Below are positions 13,001 to 23,235 of a stretch of 64,000 nt of DNA, one piece after another. Location: NCBI GenBank assembly GCA_013397435.1, contig VZRG01002043.1, forward strand, positions 1-64,000, written 5' to 3'. The notes beneath the pieces were generated by a model that was not told the origin of the DNA, did not search any database, and saw only the letters and a program-made list of their open reading frames with translations. This stretch comes from Erythrocercus mccallii (taxonomy: Eukaryota > Chordata > Aves > Passeriformes > Dicruridae). How positions within the stretch are numbered: position 1 is the stretch's first letter; every line of letters begins with the position of its first letter. The translations under genes were made by a program, and so were the position numbers.

Positions 13001-16000
13001 GGGTAGTACCTGAAGTGCCAAATATCTCTGCTCAAGGTACAGTACACAGCAGGAGGAGGAATATTCATCTACCAACACAACCACATAAATTCCTAGCCTT
13101 AAGGATATTGCAAAGCACTAAATATGTCAGAGAATTCAACAATTTCAATGAAAGACAAGGCATTGCAACCTGCAGGCTTTCTGGCTGTGGGAAACGCTAT
13201 ACAGGCTAAATCTTAAAAAGAATCCTTAGTAAAAATTAGGTACACACCCTTCCTGCAGGTTAGAGGGAACTGTGACTTTGCCTGGTCCTACAGCCATGCT
13301 GCTCCCAGCAATTCCTATGTATGGCAGCAAGGCAACTCTTTCTCCTTTAAGCAAGGATTTTGCTACATTACTTTTGTCCTGAAGAAATCTTTCATATACT
13401 TATACAGACTTGGAGCATTTAATTTTTACAGGTTTTATGTCCACTGCCAGCTGGAAGAAGTGAGTCAGACAAGGAGAAACTAGTTTATAATTACAATCCA
13501 GAACAACTTCCAAGACATATCATTTCTTATGCTATGACAACACATTCTCAGCTGACAGACACAAGGCAAGAAATGTTTACAGCTGCAAAGATTTCATACT
13601 CAGCCTTTAAGTACCCAAGAGGTATTTCAACATCAGATAGAGCCTCAGAGAAACACAAAATACATCTGTCACCTTGCAACAACACAACAGTGATAGCCTA
13701 CCTTGCCCAAGATGGGAAGGCTTTTTAGAGGTTATATGCCCATTGCTATCCAAAGCATACTGAATGCTGAAATCATCAGCAGCTGTCTTTGTTGTGACCA
13801 AAACCTGAAGAGAATGATTTAAAAAACCTACATTAATCAGGGACAGACAAAGTTCAGAATGAGCTTAGATAAGCTTTGATACCACATTCACCACTCTCTT
13901 ACCTTAGTCACCATAATTACATTTAATTAGTTTATAAAATTTTTCTTCAGCAGGTATTTCTTACAGGCACAGAAACATTATGTATTATTCTGCATGTTGC
14001 CATTTAACTAAAAGCATTTCCATCACACTAATTTACAAAGCACAGCAGTTCCTACTATCTACAACACACTGCTCTGTCTTCTATTCTAGCACAGATTAAA
14101 TAAACTTTATCAATTGACAGCTCTGCATTTTTACCTTCAGTGAGACAAACACAGTAAACAACTTAAATTCATGTGAGATTCCACAAACTTAAAGACTACT
14201 CTCAAACAAACAATATATTATCTTTCCACACCTAAACACATCTGGCAATCAGTCACAGCAAATTTTGTAAGCTATTAAGGTAATACACAGATTGCTTTAG
14301 CAAGAGCAGTCATAAATCAGAGTTCAGGCTCCAACATTGTGAATAACAGAACCACTGCCTTTTAACCACCTGGAATACAAAGTTTAACACACATACAGAG
14401 TTTCAGGGTATTTTGGTTTATTTTAGTGTCTCACATGAATCATTCAGCATTCAGTCATGCCCCTGGAGAGAAAAACAATAATGGATTAACTGGAAATTAC
14501 TTGCAGGCCTATTTAAGGGCCAATAGCAAAGTACCTTCAAACTGAAATTTCAGGGGGCAGTTTGGGTAGTTTAATGCCAGGAGTGTTAATTAACATAATT
14601 ACTGATACAAGGAGTAATACCTATTAAAGCACTTTATACACTCAGGCCACCTCCCATCTCTTATGAAACGTACCATAGAGCTGATTAGAAGCTCTGAACA
14701 GATGGCATTCTGCTCTGAGAGCTCATTAGAAGGAACCAATGATTGAGGTCTGTCATCATCTATCAAAACACCAACACTTTTGAAAGCATCTTTGGAAATC
14801 TCCATCCAAATACACAACTCACTCCTGCTTAATGCAATGTGAACACAGCCCAAGGTACCAAGGAGTAAAGCTGTAACATCATCTCTCCTGACCTCAACAG
14901 CTGATGGTTCCAACCAGACACAGGCACTGGTTTCTTCCTGCACCATCTAATCCTCGACAGACTTAAATCCAAAACTTGATTTTGGTGCAGCACAAATTCA
15001 GAAAGGAAGAGCACAAGAGATCTGGCAGATGCTGTGCCTTTAGCAGCCTGAACACTTTTCAGATGGTTTTGAGCGAAAGTATTTACTTTTAGCCAACAAG
15101 TTAAGCCGCAAATATTAGTACACTGCCAATCCTCTTAACACAAACATACGGCTCAGACTCAGATAGGTCAGGTAGCAGGTTCCTGTTTACTCATAGGGAC
15201 AAAGTTTGTGCAATTACAGTCACATACATGTCAAAGAGCAATAAGGAGCCCAGCAAGATCCCATGACTGCTGATCACCAAGATAACAAGGCAGAAATCGT
15301 TACTGGAATGGCGGCTATGTGGGCCATCAGTTCCCTGAAATTACTTCTCCTGGCCATCACCTGCTGCTCCTCCCTTGATTTACCCTAACTCAAGCAGCAA
15401 AGCCAGCCATACTTTTTGACATGATACTCCCTGACAGAAAAGTAAGGAGACTGCAACACAATCTGTCTGTTACCCGTTCTGATTGAGCAAAATAAACAGA
15501 GCACTGCTGTGACCTGTGTGACAGAAAGGCAGGACTGACACAAGAAATTCGGATGACATGGCTTCTGACATGATGGATGACATGGGGCTGAGGAGAAAGG
15601 CAGCATACACAAGCACATCCCTGGCAAGTCACTGGAACATTTAAACTCCTTGCAGAGAATAAAACTTTCATGAACAGATACAGATGACAAAAATTGTAAC
15701 ACAAAGGCTACACATTTACAGCAAGTGCTCACCTCTGCTATGCTGCAAATCGATCCCAAAGCTTCCCCACGGAAACCGTAAGTTGTCAGCCTTTCAAGGT
15801 CCTCAGAAGAGCTGATTTTTGAGGTGTAGTGTTTAATTGCCATAACTGGAACATCATCAACCTTGATTCCACTACCATTGTCTCTTACTTCTATTTTGCT
15901 AAACCCATAATTCTCCTAAAAAAAAGGGACAAAACACAAAGGAGCAGTAAAACAAATTAATTAAGATGTACGTTTGAAGCAGCTAAGGTTACAGCTACTA

Positions 16001-19000
16001 ACTATCCATACAGAAGTGGAAGTTTTGCTTGTTTGGAGGAACTGAGCAACTGTTAAGGAAGAAAAAAAAGGAAAGGAAAAATACACCATGTTAGGATAAA
16101 AGTGATGGTTTCTCCAATTAAATAACAATTCATATCCAGTGATTTGGAAAGAGCAAAACCTAAGCTCAAAAGGAGACCTATAGCTGGAAAACTGAAGATT
16201 TTTCACCTCTTTTCACCTTTCTTACCTACTTGGTATGCGTTTTTTGAAGTCACTTGAATGCAGCTCTGCATCCATTGAATTCAGTAACCTCCACTTCATA
16301 CCATTTTCAGTTTCAATTTTGATTGATGTGATTTCACTACATTTTCCAAGTTCTGTTTTCCAAGTTCAATATACAGAAGCTGAAATTCTAATGGGGGCTC
16401 AAGGCATGAATGGTGAGGGTAATAAAAAAGCTTGTAAAGAGATACAGTACTTTGCAAAAAGAAGTAAAGGTTCCTAGAGGCTCTTTTGAAACACCCTTCA
16501 AGGAAGCAAAGTTCAACCTTTGTGATTTACCTTTACATAAATGCAATGCATATTTTACTGAATTCCAGTTTAAATATGTCATTCCAGTAAGCACCAGCAT
16601 AAATAGGGTAAAACTCTGAAACGCAGATATTTACAACAGATAAATAAAAGATGAAATTTAGGTTCTGTAAAATCTCAAACTAGTGCAGCAAAAAACTCTT
16701 CTTTCCAGCTACACTACAGCACAAGTGAGCAGCAGCCAGAGGAACCACAAGCCAGGAGGAGAAAGTAATCAGAGCTGTAGGATCACAAACTAAGCTTCTT
16801 TCACAGAAGCAAGACTGGCTCTTTCAAAAGATTATGATGCAACACAAAAAACATGCTGTAGTGTGTAATACATCTAGGTGACCTTAAAACTAGTTTTCCA
16901 TAAAAGAATATCTTAGAACAGCAGCAGATGTTGGACAGAGCATGTGATGGTTGATCACTGAAGGCAGGTTGATTAAACTGCTGCCCTACCTGGGCCTATC
17001 CTGAAAACAGTAATGAAAAAATTATTATGTACTCACGAGGTTATTTCTTGAAGTAAAAAATGATGCAATCAAAACAAAAACACGTAAGGAAACACAGGCA
17101 GGAAACCTTCTACCTTGCTGCTGTATGTGCTAATGAAAAGTTTGAGAATCTTACAATGAGCCCCTCTTTTCCATTCTAATTTTTACTTTCAGACCAGGTA
17201 GCTGCTTGTGAAAAGTGAGATTTATCTTGAATTAAAATGTTACATAAATGATTCTCTGTTTCTCTTCTAATCTTATTCTTTTTTACTTGTGCATGTTTTA
17301 TGTAAATATTACAGTGCTTAAACTTTGTATTTTCTAACACCTTCTTCCATAAGCTGAATCTTACCAAGGTTATGAAACGTTTAAGTTGCTCTGCCAGGTC
17401 ACTGATGCCAGTCAGTATGATTCAGCTTTGATACACAGTGCAAAGGTGCCAAATAACATCACCTATGGGTGTTTGGTCAATCAAGACATAAACAGCAGCC
17501 AAAGCTTCTCACTACAGTTCACCACTGCCATGACTCTTATCTGAGACCCATTCCATCTTCAGACTAATTCCTGTCTGTCTGTCAAAAAGTAATTGTTATC
17601 TTTGTTCAGGCAAATGGGATAAACTATGCCCTCCTATTCCATCTGAAAAAAAAGATTAAAACAATGAAAATTCTGCAGTTTCAGGCAAAACCCATCAAGC
17701 TGTAAAATGGAATTTCAAAGCTTCTCTTCTCTGTTATGCTTTTGAACTAACACAGAATTAATGTGGTCATTGACTTCTATTACACAGTCAGAGTTATTTT
17801 AATTTTCCACTAAAAAAATACCACCAAAAATGCATTGATTTACAGTATTACTGTCTAGAGTTGTGCAGAGTGCAGGTTCTCTCTTCTCCCCTAGTACCCA
17901 TAGATAAATAATCATCAAATCTCTTTCAACTGCTCACAACTCACCTAAAGCCAGGTTTGTTTGTTTGTTTGGAACTACAGTGTTTTTGATTGGGCTGGAC
18001 TGACACAAGAATGTAAGAGTAGTGTAGATGACTCATGCACTGAAAATGGCTAAAAATGCTCTTTTAAACTGATTTGGGACACAGCTGGTTACTGTGCTGT
18101 GAAACCCACACTGCTTAGAGGGCTCTCTCCTCTTAGAGGGTTTGTTTCAACCATTCTGGAACACTCCAAAACCCTTCTGTTCACTTCCTGCAGTTATTGA
18201 TCAGCTGCCAGGATCTGATCCCAGTACCCTTTACCCCCACTGTGCACACACTCCTCTCTTTGGAGTTACTAATGAAGCAAGATACTCTGCAATCTAAACA
18301 TATTGAGAAGACAGAGATTACGAGAAACCATAGCAAAGGCAGAACATCTTCAGCTCACTCAAAGCAATAACAAACATGTTCCTTGGCATCCACAGGAAAC
18401 TATTCTCAGATGGAAAAACTTTAGACTTATTCAGAAAATATAGCAGACATGGACAAAGAAACAAGGAGAAACTGAATTGCCCTCCTAGTTAAAAGCATTT
18501 GTCTAATGCTTAATTCAAGAATATCCTACTCATTCACTGTTATTTGCAGAAAGGAAATTGGATACAATTCTGAATACATGCATTTATACAGGACATACCA
18601 ACACTTCTTTCTTACTAAGCAGGAGATACTGCTTACTGATACTGATACTGCTGATACTATACTACTGATACTATACAGCTGCTGACAAAACACTGCAAAA
18701 GCAGAAATAGGACAGCAGTAGAAGCTGACCTGTCACTCATTTTACCCAATTTATTCAGAAAAAAAGCTCAAATTCTTTATTAAAAGTAGTATTTCCTATT
18801 ATCAGAAACTATTCTTGAGGGATTTGTCAACTTTTTTGAACATTTTATAAAGAGCTAGAAGTAGCTAGAGTTCATCACACTAATTAGCAACTAGGGTGGT
18901 GATTTGTTTTTGTAATCAAGTTTTTCCACTGTCTCAATTTTCACCTTTCTTACAATAGTTTAAATATGTCAACCTAACAGCAAACCTAAGTCCAACATCT

Positions 19001-19443
19001 TTTAAAACAGGCTATTAGTCAGAAAACATAATTTTTAAGTAGGAAAAGGATGATTAAGAAAGCTGAAAGTTTTTTCCCCACGATACACTCAGAAGCACAA
19101 ATATGCTTTACTGTTTCAGAGCAGGGCCTCAAAAACTCAAAGAGAAACTGATTTTCTACCACTTCTACTTAAGGTAAAAATATATATGTATAAATATATA
19201 ACAATCATCACCGTTCCCCAAACCACAATAGCCTAAAAAACCACACTTGCAGTGAAACAGCTTTCCTTGCATCTTATTTTATATCCAGTTCTTTCTGAGA
19301 GAAAGACTTACCAGTTTAATATCAATGCCTGTAGCACTGGCATCCAAGGAATTTTCTACCAGCTCCTTCACCACACTGACAACTGAAGTAATCACCTGAG
19401 AACTTGAAAGGAGCCGAATTGTCTCTCCAGGCAGCTGTTTCAT
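1062..19443 (-). CDS. PMS1: PMS1, MutL-homologue mismatch-repair protein (5' part, five coding exons, partial)
   Basis: Coding exons on the minus strand are 19312-19443, 15733-15915, 13702-13804, 12430-12593 and 1062-1178, giving residues 1-233 with no frame break and GT-AG at every border. PMS1 pairs with MLH1 (MutLbeta) in the nucleus; its repair role is minor and poorly understood. The N-terminus begins MKQLPGETIRLL, very close to human PMS1. GHKL ATPase motifs are visible: KELVENSLDA (Glu27 and Asn31, the expected catalytic and Mg-binding residues), DNGSGI at 56-61, the MutL signature GFRGEAL at 91-97, and GQGTTV near 138-143. The first coding exon reaches back to 19465 after a TTCTGTGCAG acceptor, leaving 22 nt of 5' UTR, so at least one non-coding exon lies upstream in the CpG island. 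Human PMS1 has 932 residues; the remaining exons, including the HMG box, lie beyond position 1. No disabling change is seen. Confidence 0.95.
5700..6886 (+). mobile_element. CR1 LINE, 5'-truncated, ~1.2 kb
   Basis: The sequence follows the avian CR1 3' half closely. It begins near 'tcttatgaccaggtgaccc', runs through the reverse-transcriptase end (for example 'agagtggtggtgaatgga' and 'ctccagggctcagtatc') and the 3' segment with 'agcctggagaaaaggaggct', and ends at 'ccaaccttaatgattctctg' followed by 'attctgtg'. The reverse-transcriptase frame is broken into two overlapping pieces in different frames (5855-6250 and 6247-6675), so it is dead. It lies antisense to PMS1 within an intron. Length and preserved similarity make it one of the better-kept copies in the window. 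Confidence 0.93.
6888..7098 (+). mobile_element. CR1 LINE 3' end, second subfamily, abutting the previous copy
   Basis: The element starts at 'ttctttcccccagagggtgg' and ends 'gtcccttccaactcaagaca' then 'ttctaaaattctatt'. Its 3' end wording ('ttcttggggcatcctgtgca') differs from the preceding CR1 but matches the copy at 40364-40732, so it is a separate insertion from another subfamily, joined within a few bases to the tail of the first. Confidence 0.88.
7545..7705 (+). repeat. Possible tRNA-derived SINE remnant (B-box-like)
   Basis: A segment around 7560-7580 contains AGTTCAAATTC, close to the RNA polymerase III B box GGTTCRANNCC, set in 'gggtcaccagttcaaattca'. The following 120 bases have a balanced composition unlike the AT-rich surroundings. 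I do not recognise the family, and it does not continue like MIR. It could be an old SINE or a conserved non-coding element. Confidence 0.3.
9711..9821 (-). mobile_element. CR1 LINE fragment (3' end, reversed)
   Basis: The plus strand reads 'tttcacagaatggtttgggt' followed by 'ggaccttgcagatcatctgc' and 'agccatgggcacctttctca', which is the reverse complement of the CR1 3' terminus. About 110 bp remain. Confidence 0.85.
12594..13701 (-). other. PMS1 intron, nothing recognised
   Basis: This is the intron between the exon ending ...SHLGQ(G) and the exon beginning (G)TTVTVLN. It has donor GTAGGC and acceptor TACTTGCAG on the minus strand. I see no repeat or RNA gene in it. Confidence 0.6.
13805..15732 (-). 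other. PMS1 intron, unexplained ORF but no supported gene
   Basis: The intron lies between PMS1 coding exons 2 and 3 (donor GTGAGC, acceptor CTCTTCAG). A 115-codon ATG frame on the minus strand at 14599-14946 has no family resemblance I can name. The region from about 14.6 to 15.4 kb is richer in G+C than the rest of the intron. I see no identifiable transposon. Confidence 0.5.
15916..19311 (-). other. PMS1 intron, mostly featureless
   Basis: This is the 3.4 kb intron between PMS1 coding exons 1 and 2, with donor GTAAGT and an acceptor TTTTTTTTAG. It is AT-rich with short A/T runs and a small GATACT-type repeat cluster at 18621-18680. I see nothing else. Confidence 0.6.
18621..18680. repeat. 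Degenerate TGATAC short tandem cluster
   Basis: The motif TGATACT or GATACTATAC recurs about six times in 60 bases with small interruptions. It is a simple-sequence cluster with no evident function. Confidence 0.6.
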
Positions 19444-19465
19444 GGTGGAATAAGATTCAGGGATG

Positions 19466-20899
19466 CTGCACAGAAGAAATAACAGAAAAAAAAGTAAAAC
19501 TACAATTACACATTTCCAAGAAACTGTTTCACAGGAACTTCTAAATGAAAAAAAAACACATTATGGCTGGAAAGTGAAATGTTCAAGGTACAGTAGGACC
19601 CAGCTTCCTCTGCAGTCAATAGGTGTTGGGAGAGAAATGGGGAGGCAAACCAGTGGTGCTGAGGAAAAGTCATATTAAATGGCAATGGGATCTACTGGCA
19701 AAAATGAAAACCAAACCCAAAAAGTTCTCCATTAGTCTTGCCTCTCTGATCTGAGAGGTACTGTGTGCCCTCAGCAGGTCATTTTACTTCTATGTCACTC
19801 TATCGCTCACTTGAAAATGAAGATGTCTTATAAACCAGTGCAAATTTCTTTTTTTAATTATTGGAAATACAGAAATTCTTGCTATATTATACAGACACTT
19901 TGCCTTGAAGGGATTGTACACAGATCTGTGAATTTTAGCATGCATTTCTGTTTAAGTACCTACATTGCCACAAACAGCCAAGCCCCAGGAAAACTATTTT
20001 GCTGATCCTTGTAGCCTGCCACAAAAAAAATTCAACCACAGTTTTATATGCATGAGAGGCTGGGGAAAAAGCAGTGCTAGGCAGCACTTTGTACCTCGAG
20101 AATGGTTCAGTCAGGCTTCTCTTCTCTGGGTTATGTTATATAATGCTTTTTACACTGAAAGGCAAACAATCCTGACAGTCCTGGCTTCTGCACTGATTAG
20201 TCCAAGGTATCTGAAGAACACAGACTGCACACTCAGCACCAAGGATACGAACACACGTGGAGGAACGGAACAAACTCAGACTTCCTCCTGACACAGCCAG
20301 GACCTAGTGAGGGATTGCAGCCAGGACCCAGTGAGGGATTGCAGCCAACACCCCTAAGCATCACTGCCCTGCAGGGGATATGCAGCTGATACAACAATCA
20401 CAGGACATTTCTCTGCCTCAACATCCTTCTAACAGCTACCCTTTAAACATAAAAGACAAAGTAAAAATGTGGTTACTTGGGTTGAAGGGGGCGGAAGTAC
20501 AGTGTTATGAAGTACAAAAAGCACTGAAACTTTTCTAGGAACAGCTACAAAGGGGTTTTCTCTTTATTATTGTTATTTACATTGCAAAGGGAGTTTGCCT
20601 TTCATATGTGGCAAAAGGACCGGACAAATGGTTTTCCCACCAACTGGAAAACAAGAGGAGCAGCAGAAAAGGAGTGCTGCTGAAGACAAACCCATGTTAG
20701 TATCACATATACATGTTCAGAAAGGCAGGTTTTGAGGCATCCACGCACTGTACAGGACCCGTGTCAAGGGCTTCATGATTACTCATGGCCATAAATCAGA
20801 TGGGAGCTGGATGTTTCTCCACTAAAAGACACTAAGATACGGGAGGGTCTTGAAACAGAAATGCTGCAGACCTCAAAGACAAATTTGCTACGAGGTGTG
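19466..20899 (-). other. PMS1 first intron / 5' flank
   Basis: This stretch lies between the PMS1 initiation exon and the CpG island and is inferred to be intron 1. It holds one 24-bp tandem repeat at 20295-20342. The non-coding first exon itself cannot be placed confidently because part of the island is gap. Confidence 0.5.
20295..20342. repeat. 24-bp tandem duplication
   Basis: Two adjacent 24-bp units, each beginning AGCCAGGACC and ending GAGGGATTGC, differ at one base (CCTAG versus CCCAG). A third partial start (AGCCAACACC) follows. Confidence 0.85.
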
Positions 20900-22290
20900 A
20901 CTGCTGCAGGCAGTCTGGGAGAGGAACCAGCTCCCAGCGTGCCCTCCCCTGCCCCGGACCCAAACTGAGGCACGAAACGCTGGCCACATCTCAGGAACAC
21001 CTGCTGGGAGGCAGAGAGGGATGTCTGGGATGTCCTACCCAGGGAAAGGCATCCAAACCGTGACGCCTTTCAGCTAAAAGACACCTCAAGACACCTCAGC
21101 TCAAGCCACCTTACTACTGTAACTCTTCACGGACCAGACGCGCTACAACTGCGCTCTGTTGGAAAGCACAGCATTTTCTGCTGGGAGCCTCATCACTAAT
21201 CTAACCCTTGGATGCCCCTACAGCAAGTCCATCAGGCCAGCAACTGCGATTCTGCAGCTAAACCGGGAATAAAACCTCCCTGAACTCCACGGCCCCGGCC
21301 GCCACAGACGTGTGGAGCCACACCAAGAACCACCCCCTCCGAGCACCGCCTTTCTCAGGGGCCTTCCCCAGCACGCACTGAGGCGATTCTTAGGTTTTAT
21401 GCAACATAAAAACGGGCGAAAAGCTGCAGATAAACCCTGCGGGCCCTCGAGTTTACCCTAAACCACACGAGCCGTCCGCAGTTCCCGGTTCTGGCTGCGA
21501 GAGGCGGGGCGCGGCTCCCGCTCTGCGAGGCGCTCGCTGCTCCCCGGGGCCTGCCCGGCCTCTGCCCNNNNNNNNNNNNNNNNNNNNNNNNNNNNNNNNN
21601 NNNNNNNNNNNNNNNNNNNNNNNNNNNNNNNNNNNNNNNNNNNNNNNNNNNNNNNNNNNNNNNNNNNNNNNNNNNNNNNNNNNNNNNNNNNNNNNNNNNN
21701 NNNNNNNNNNNNNNNNNNNNNNNNNNNNNNNNNNNNNNNNNNNNNNNNNNNNNNNNNNNNNNNNNNNNNNNNNNNNNNNNNNNNNNNNNNNNNNNNNNNN
21801 NNNNNNNNNNNNNNNNNNNNNNNNNNNNNNNNNNNNNNNNNNNNNNNNNNNNNNNNNNNNNNNNNNNNNNNNNNNNNNNNNNNNNNNNNNNNNNNNNNNN
21901 NNNNNNNNNNNNNNNNNNNNNNNNNNNNNNNNNNNNNNNNNNNNNAGGCCACGGGCACGGCCGGCCCTGGGGCAGCGGCGGGGCCGCGGGCGGCACGGGA
22001 GGGATGGCAGAGGAGACGCGGCGGTGCGGCGAGCTACCCCTGGGATCGGGCCGGAACCGTGGGGTGGAACGGGAGGGGATGGTGGGTCACGCCAAGATGT
22101 CTGTCTAGGTGCTGGCTCGGCGGGCGCTGCATCCCAGGGAGAGAGGAAGAGCCGCGCGCCGCCCATCGCAGGTAATGCGTCCCCTGCGAGTGCTTGGAAC
22201 GCTTTGCGACAGGCACTGCTTAAGGTCGGCAGTGCCCCGGTTCGGGTTCAGGGTCACCGGATCTGTTTTTGGTTTACTGCTGTTCATATT
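20900..22290. promoter_or_regulatory. CpG island, shared bidirectional promoter of PMS1 (-) and ORMDL1 (+)
   Basis: G+C and CpG density rise sharply from about 20.9 kb and peak on both sides of the N gap. PMS1 reads left and ORMDL1 reads right from here, the same head-to-head arrangement as in mammals. On the plus strand a GCAG|GTAATG donor at 22171/22172 fits the end of a non-coding ORMDL1 exon 1; the matching acceptor is TTTCACAG at 23228, seven bases before the start codon. Transcription start sites cannot be fixed because the island centre is unsequenced. No TATA box is evident. Confidence 0.8.
21568..21945. other. Assembly gap (378 N)
   Basis: A continuous run of N sits in the most GC-rich part of the PMS1/ORMDL1 promoter. 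Any apparent ORF spanning it is artificial. The real missing length may differ from the number of N. Confidence 1.
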
Positions 22291-23235
22291 GTAGAATACT
22301 CGGGTATTTTATATTTATTTTATACTCTATACCTCACTAAGTAAGTGTCAGAAACAAACTTCCTACCAAAAGCAAGCTTGCTTTTGCTTGTTAAACAGTG
22401 CTTTTGGATTCCTATTCAGATAATTGCTAGAAAAAAAACCTTCATCCCGCTCCCATAAATGAATATCCGTAGTCCCAGAGATCACGTTTAGGATTTTTTT
22501 TAAATTATCATCACAAATTTTACTGCAATCGCAGGAGAGTGGCACTGTAGGTAAGTTTTGTCAATTTCCAAGATATATCAGCATGTGAAATTATCCGGTG
22601 TATCTCTGCATGTGTCTGTTGCTTAGAAAACTTTTGAACCTGTCCTCTAACTTCATCTGGATTTAAAGGATGGAAATGTCTGTCTGGAAACTAATAGATG
22701 GGGAGGGGAGGAAGTCCACACTTGCTTCAAGAAAAAGAGGTATAGATTACTCCTTAATTCTTCTTTCTAGAAGTAGGTGGCTGGGCAGTTGATATATGCA
22801 GAATTCTTCACTAACCCTTACATGAACAAGAAAGAGGAAGAAGACTGTTTGATGTGGGAAGTGGAAAAGAGCTCTGGATATTGTCATAGATGGAGACACT
22901 TATTTCAGAGGATAAAAGTTATTAGCTTAGTTTCTTACAGCTTTGCAACTTTAGCTTCTGACATCACCGCTTACTATTTTTTTAAATATCCCGTCTTTAG
23001 CAGGCTTGTTTTATTTGTTTGGACTTGTTCTAAACAAACAGTCCCCAGCTGTCCCTTTGTACTGATTTCTCTATAAACCATGGTTTGAAGATCTTGAGGT
23101 TCCTGGTTTATGCACTGTGTGCTCTCCAGACCTTCCTTAAAGCAGCTTTTCCCCACATTTGAAAATTGCATATGTTAAGTACTCCTCTGTAACAGCAGTC
23201 TCAGTCTTCAAACAGATCTGTTTCACAGGGTAAAA

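Noticed and set aside
14599..14946. 115-codon ATG frame antisense-free within a PMS1 intron
   Set aside because: It lies wholly in the intron between two well-defined PMS1 exons, and I see no homology or splice support for a nested gene.
21397..22166. Three long minus-strand ORFs (166-237 codons) in the CpG island
   Set aside because: Most of their length is the N gap, and the rest is GC-rich sequence low in stop codons.
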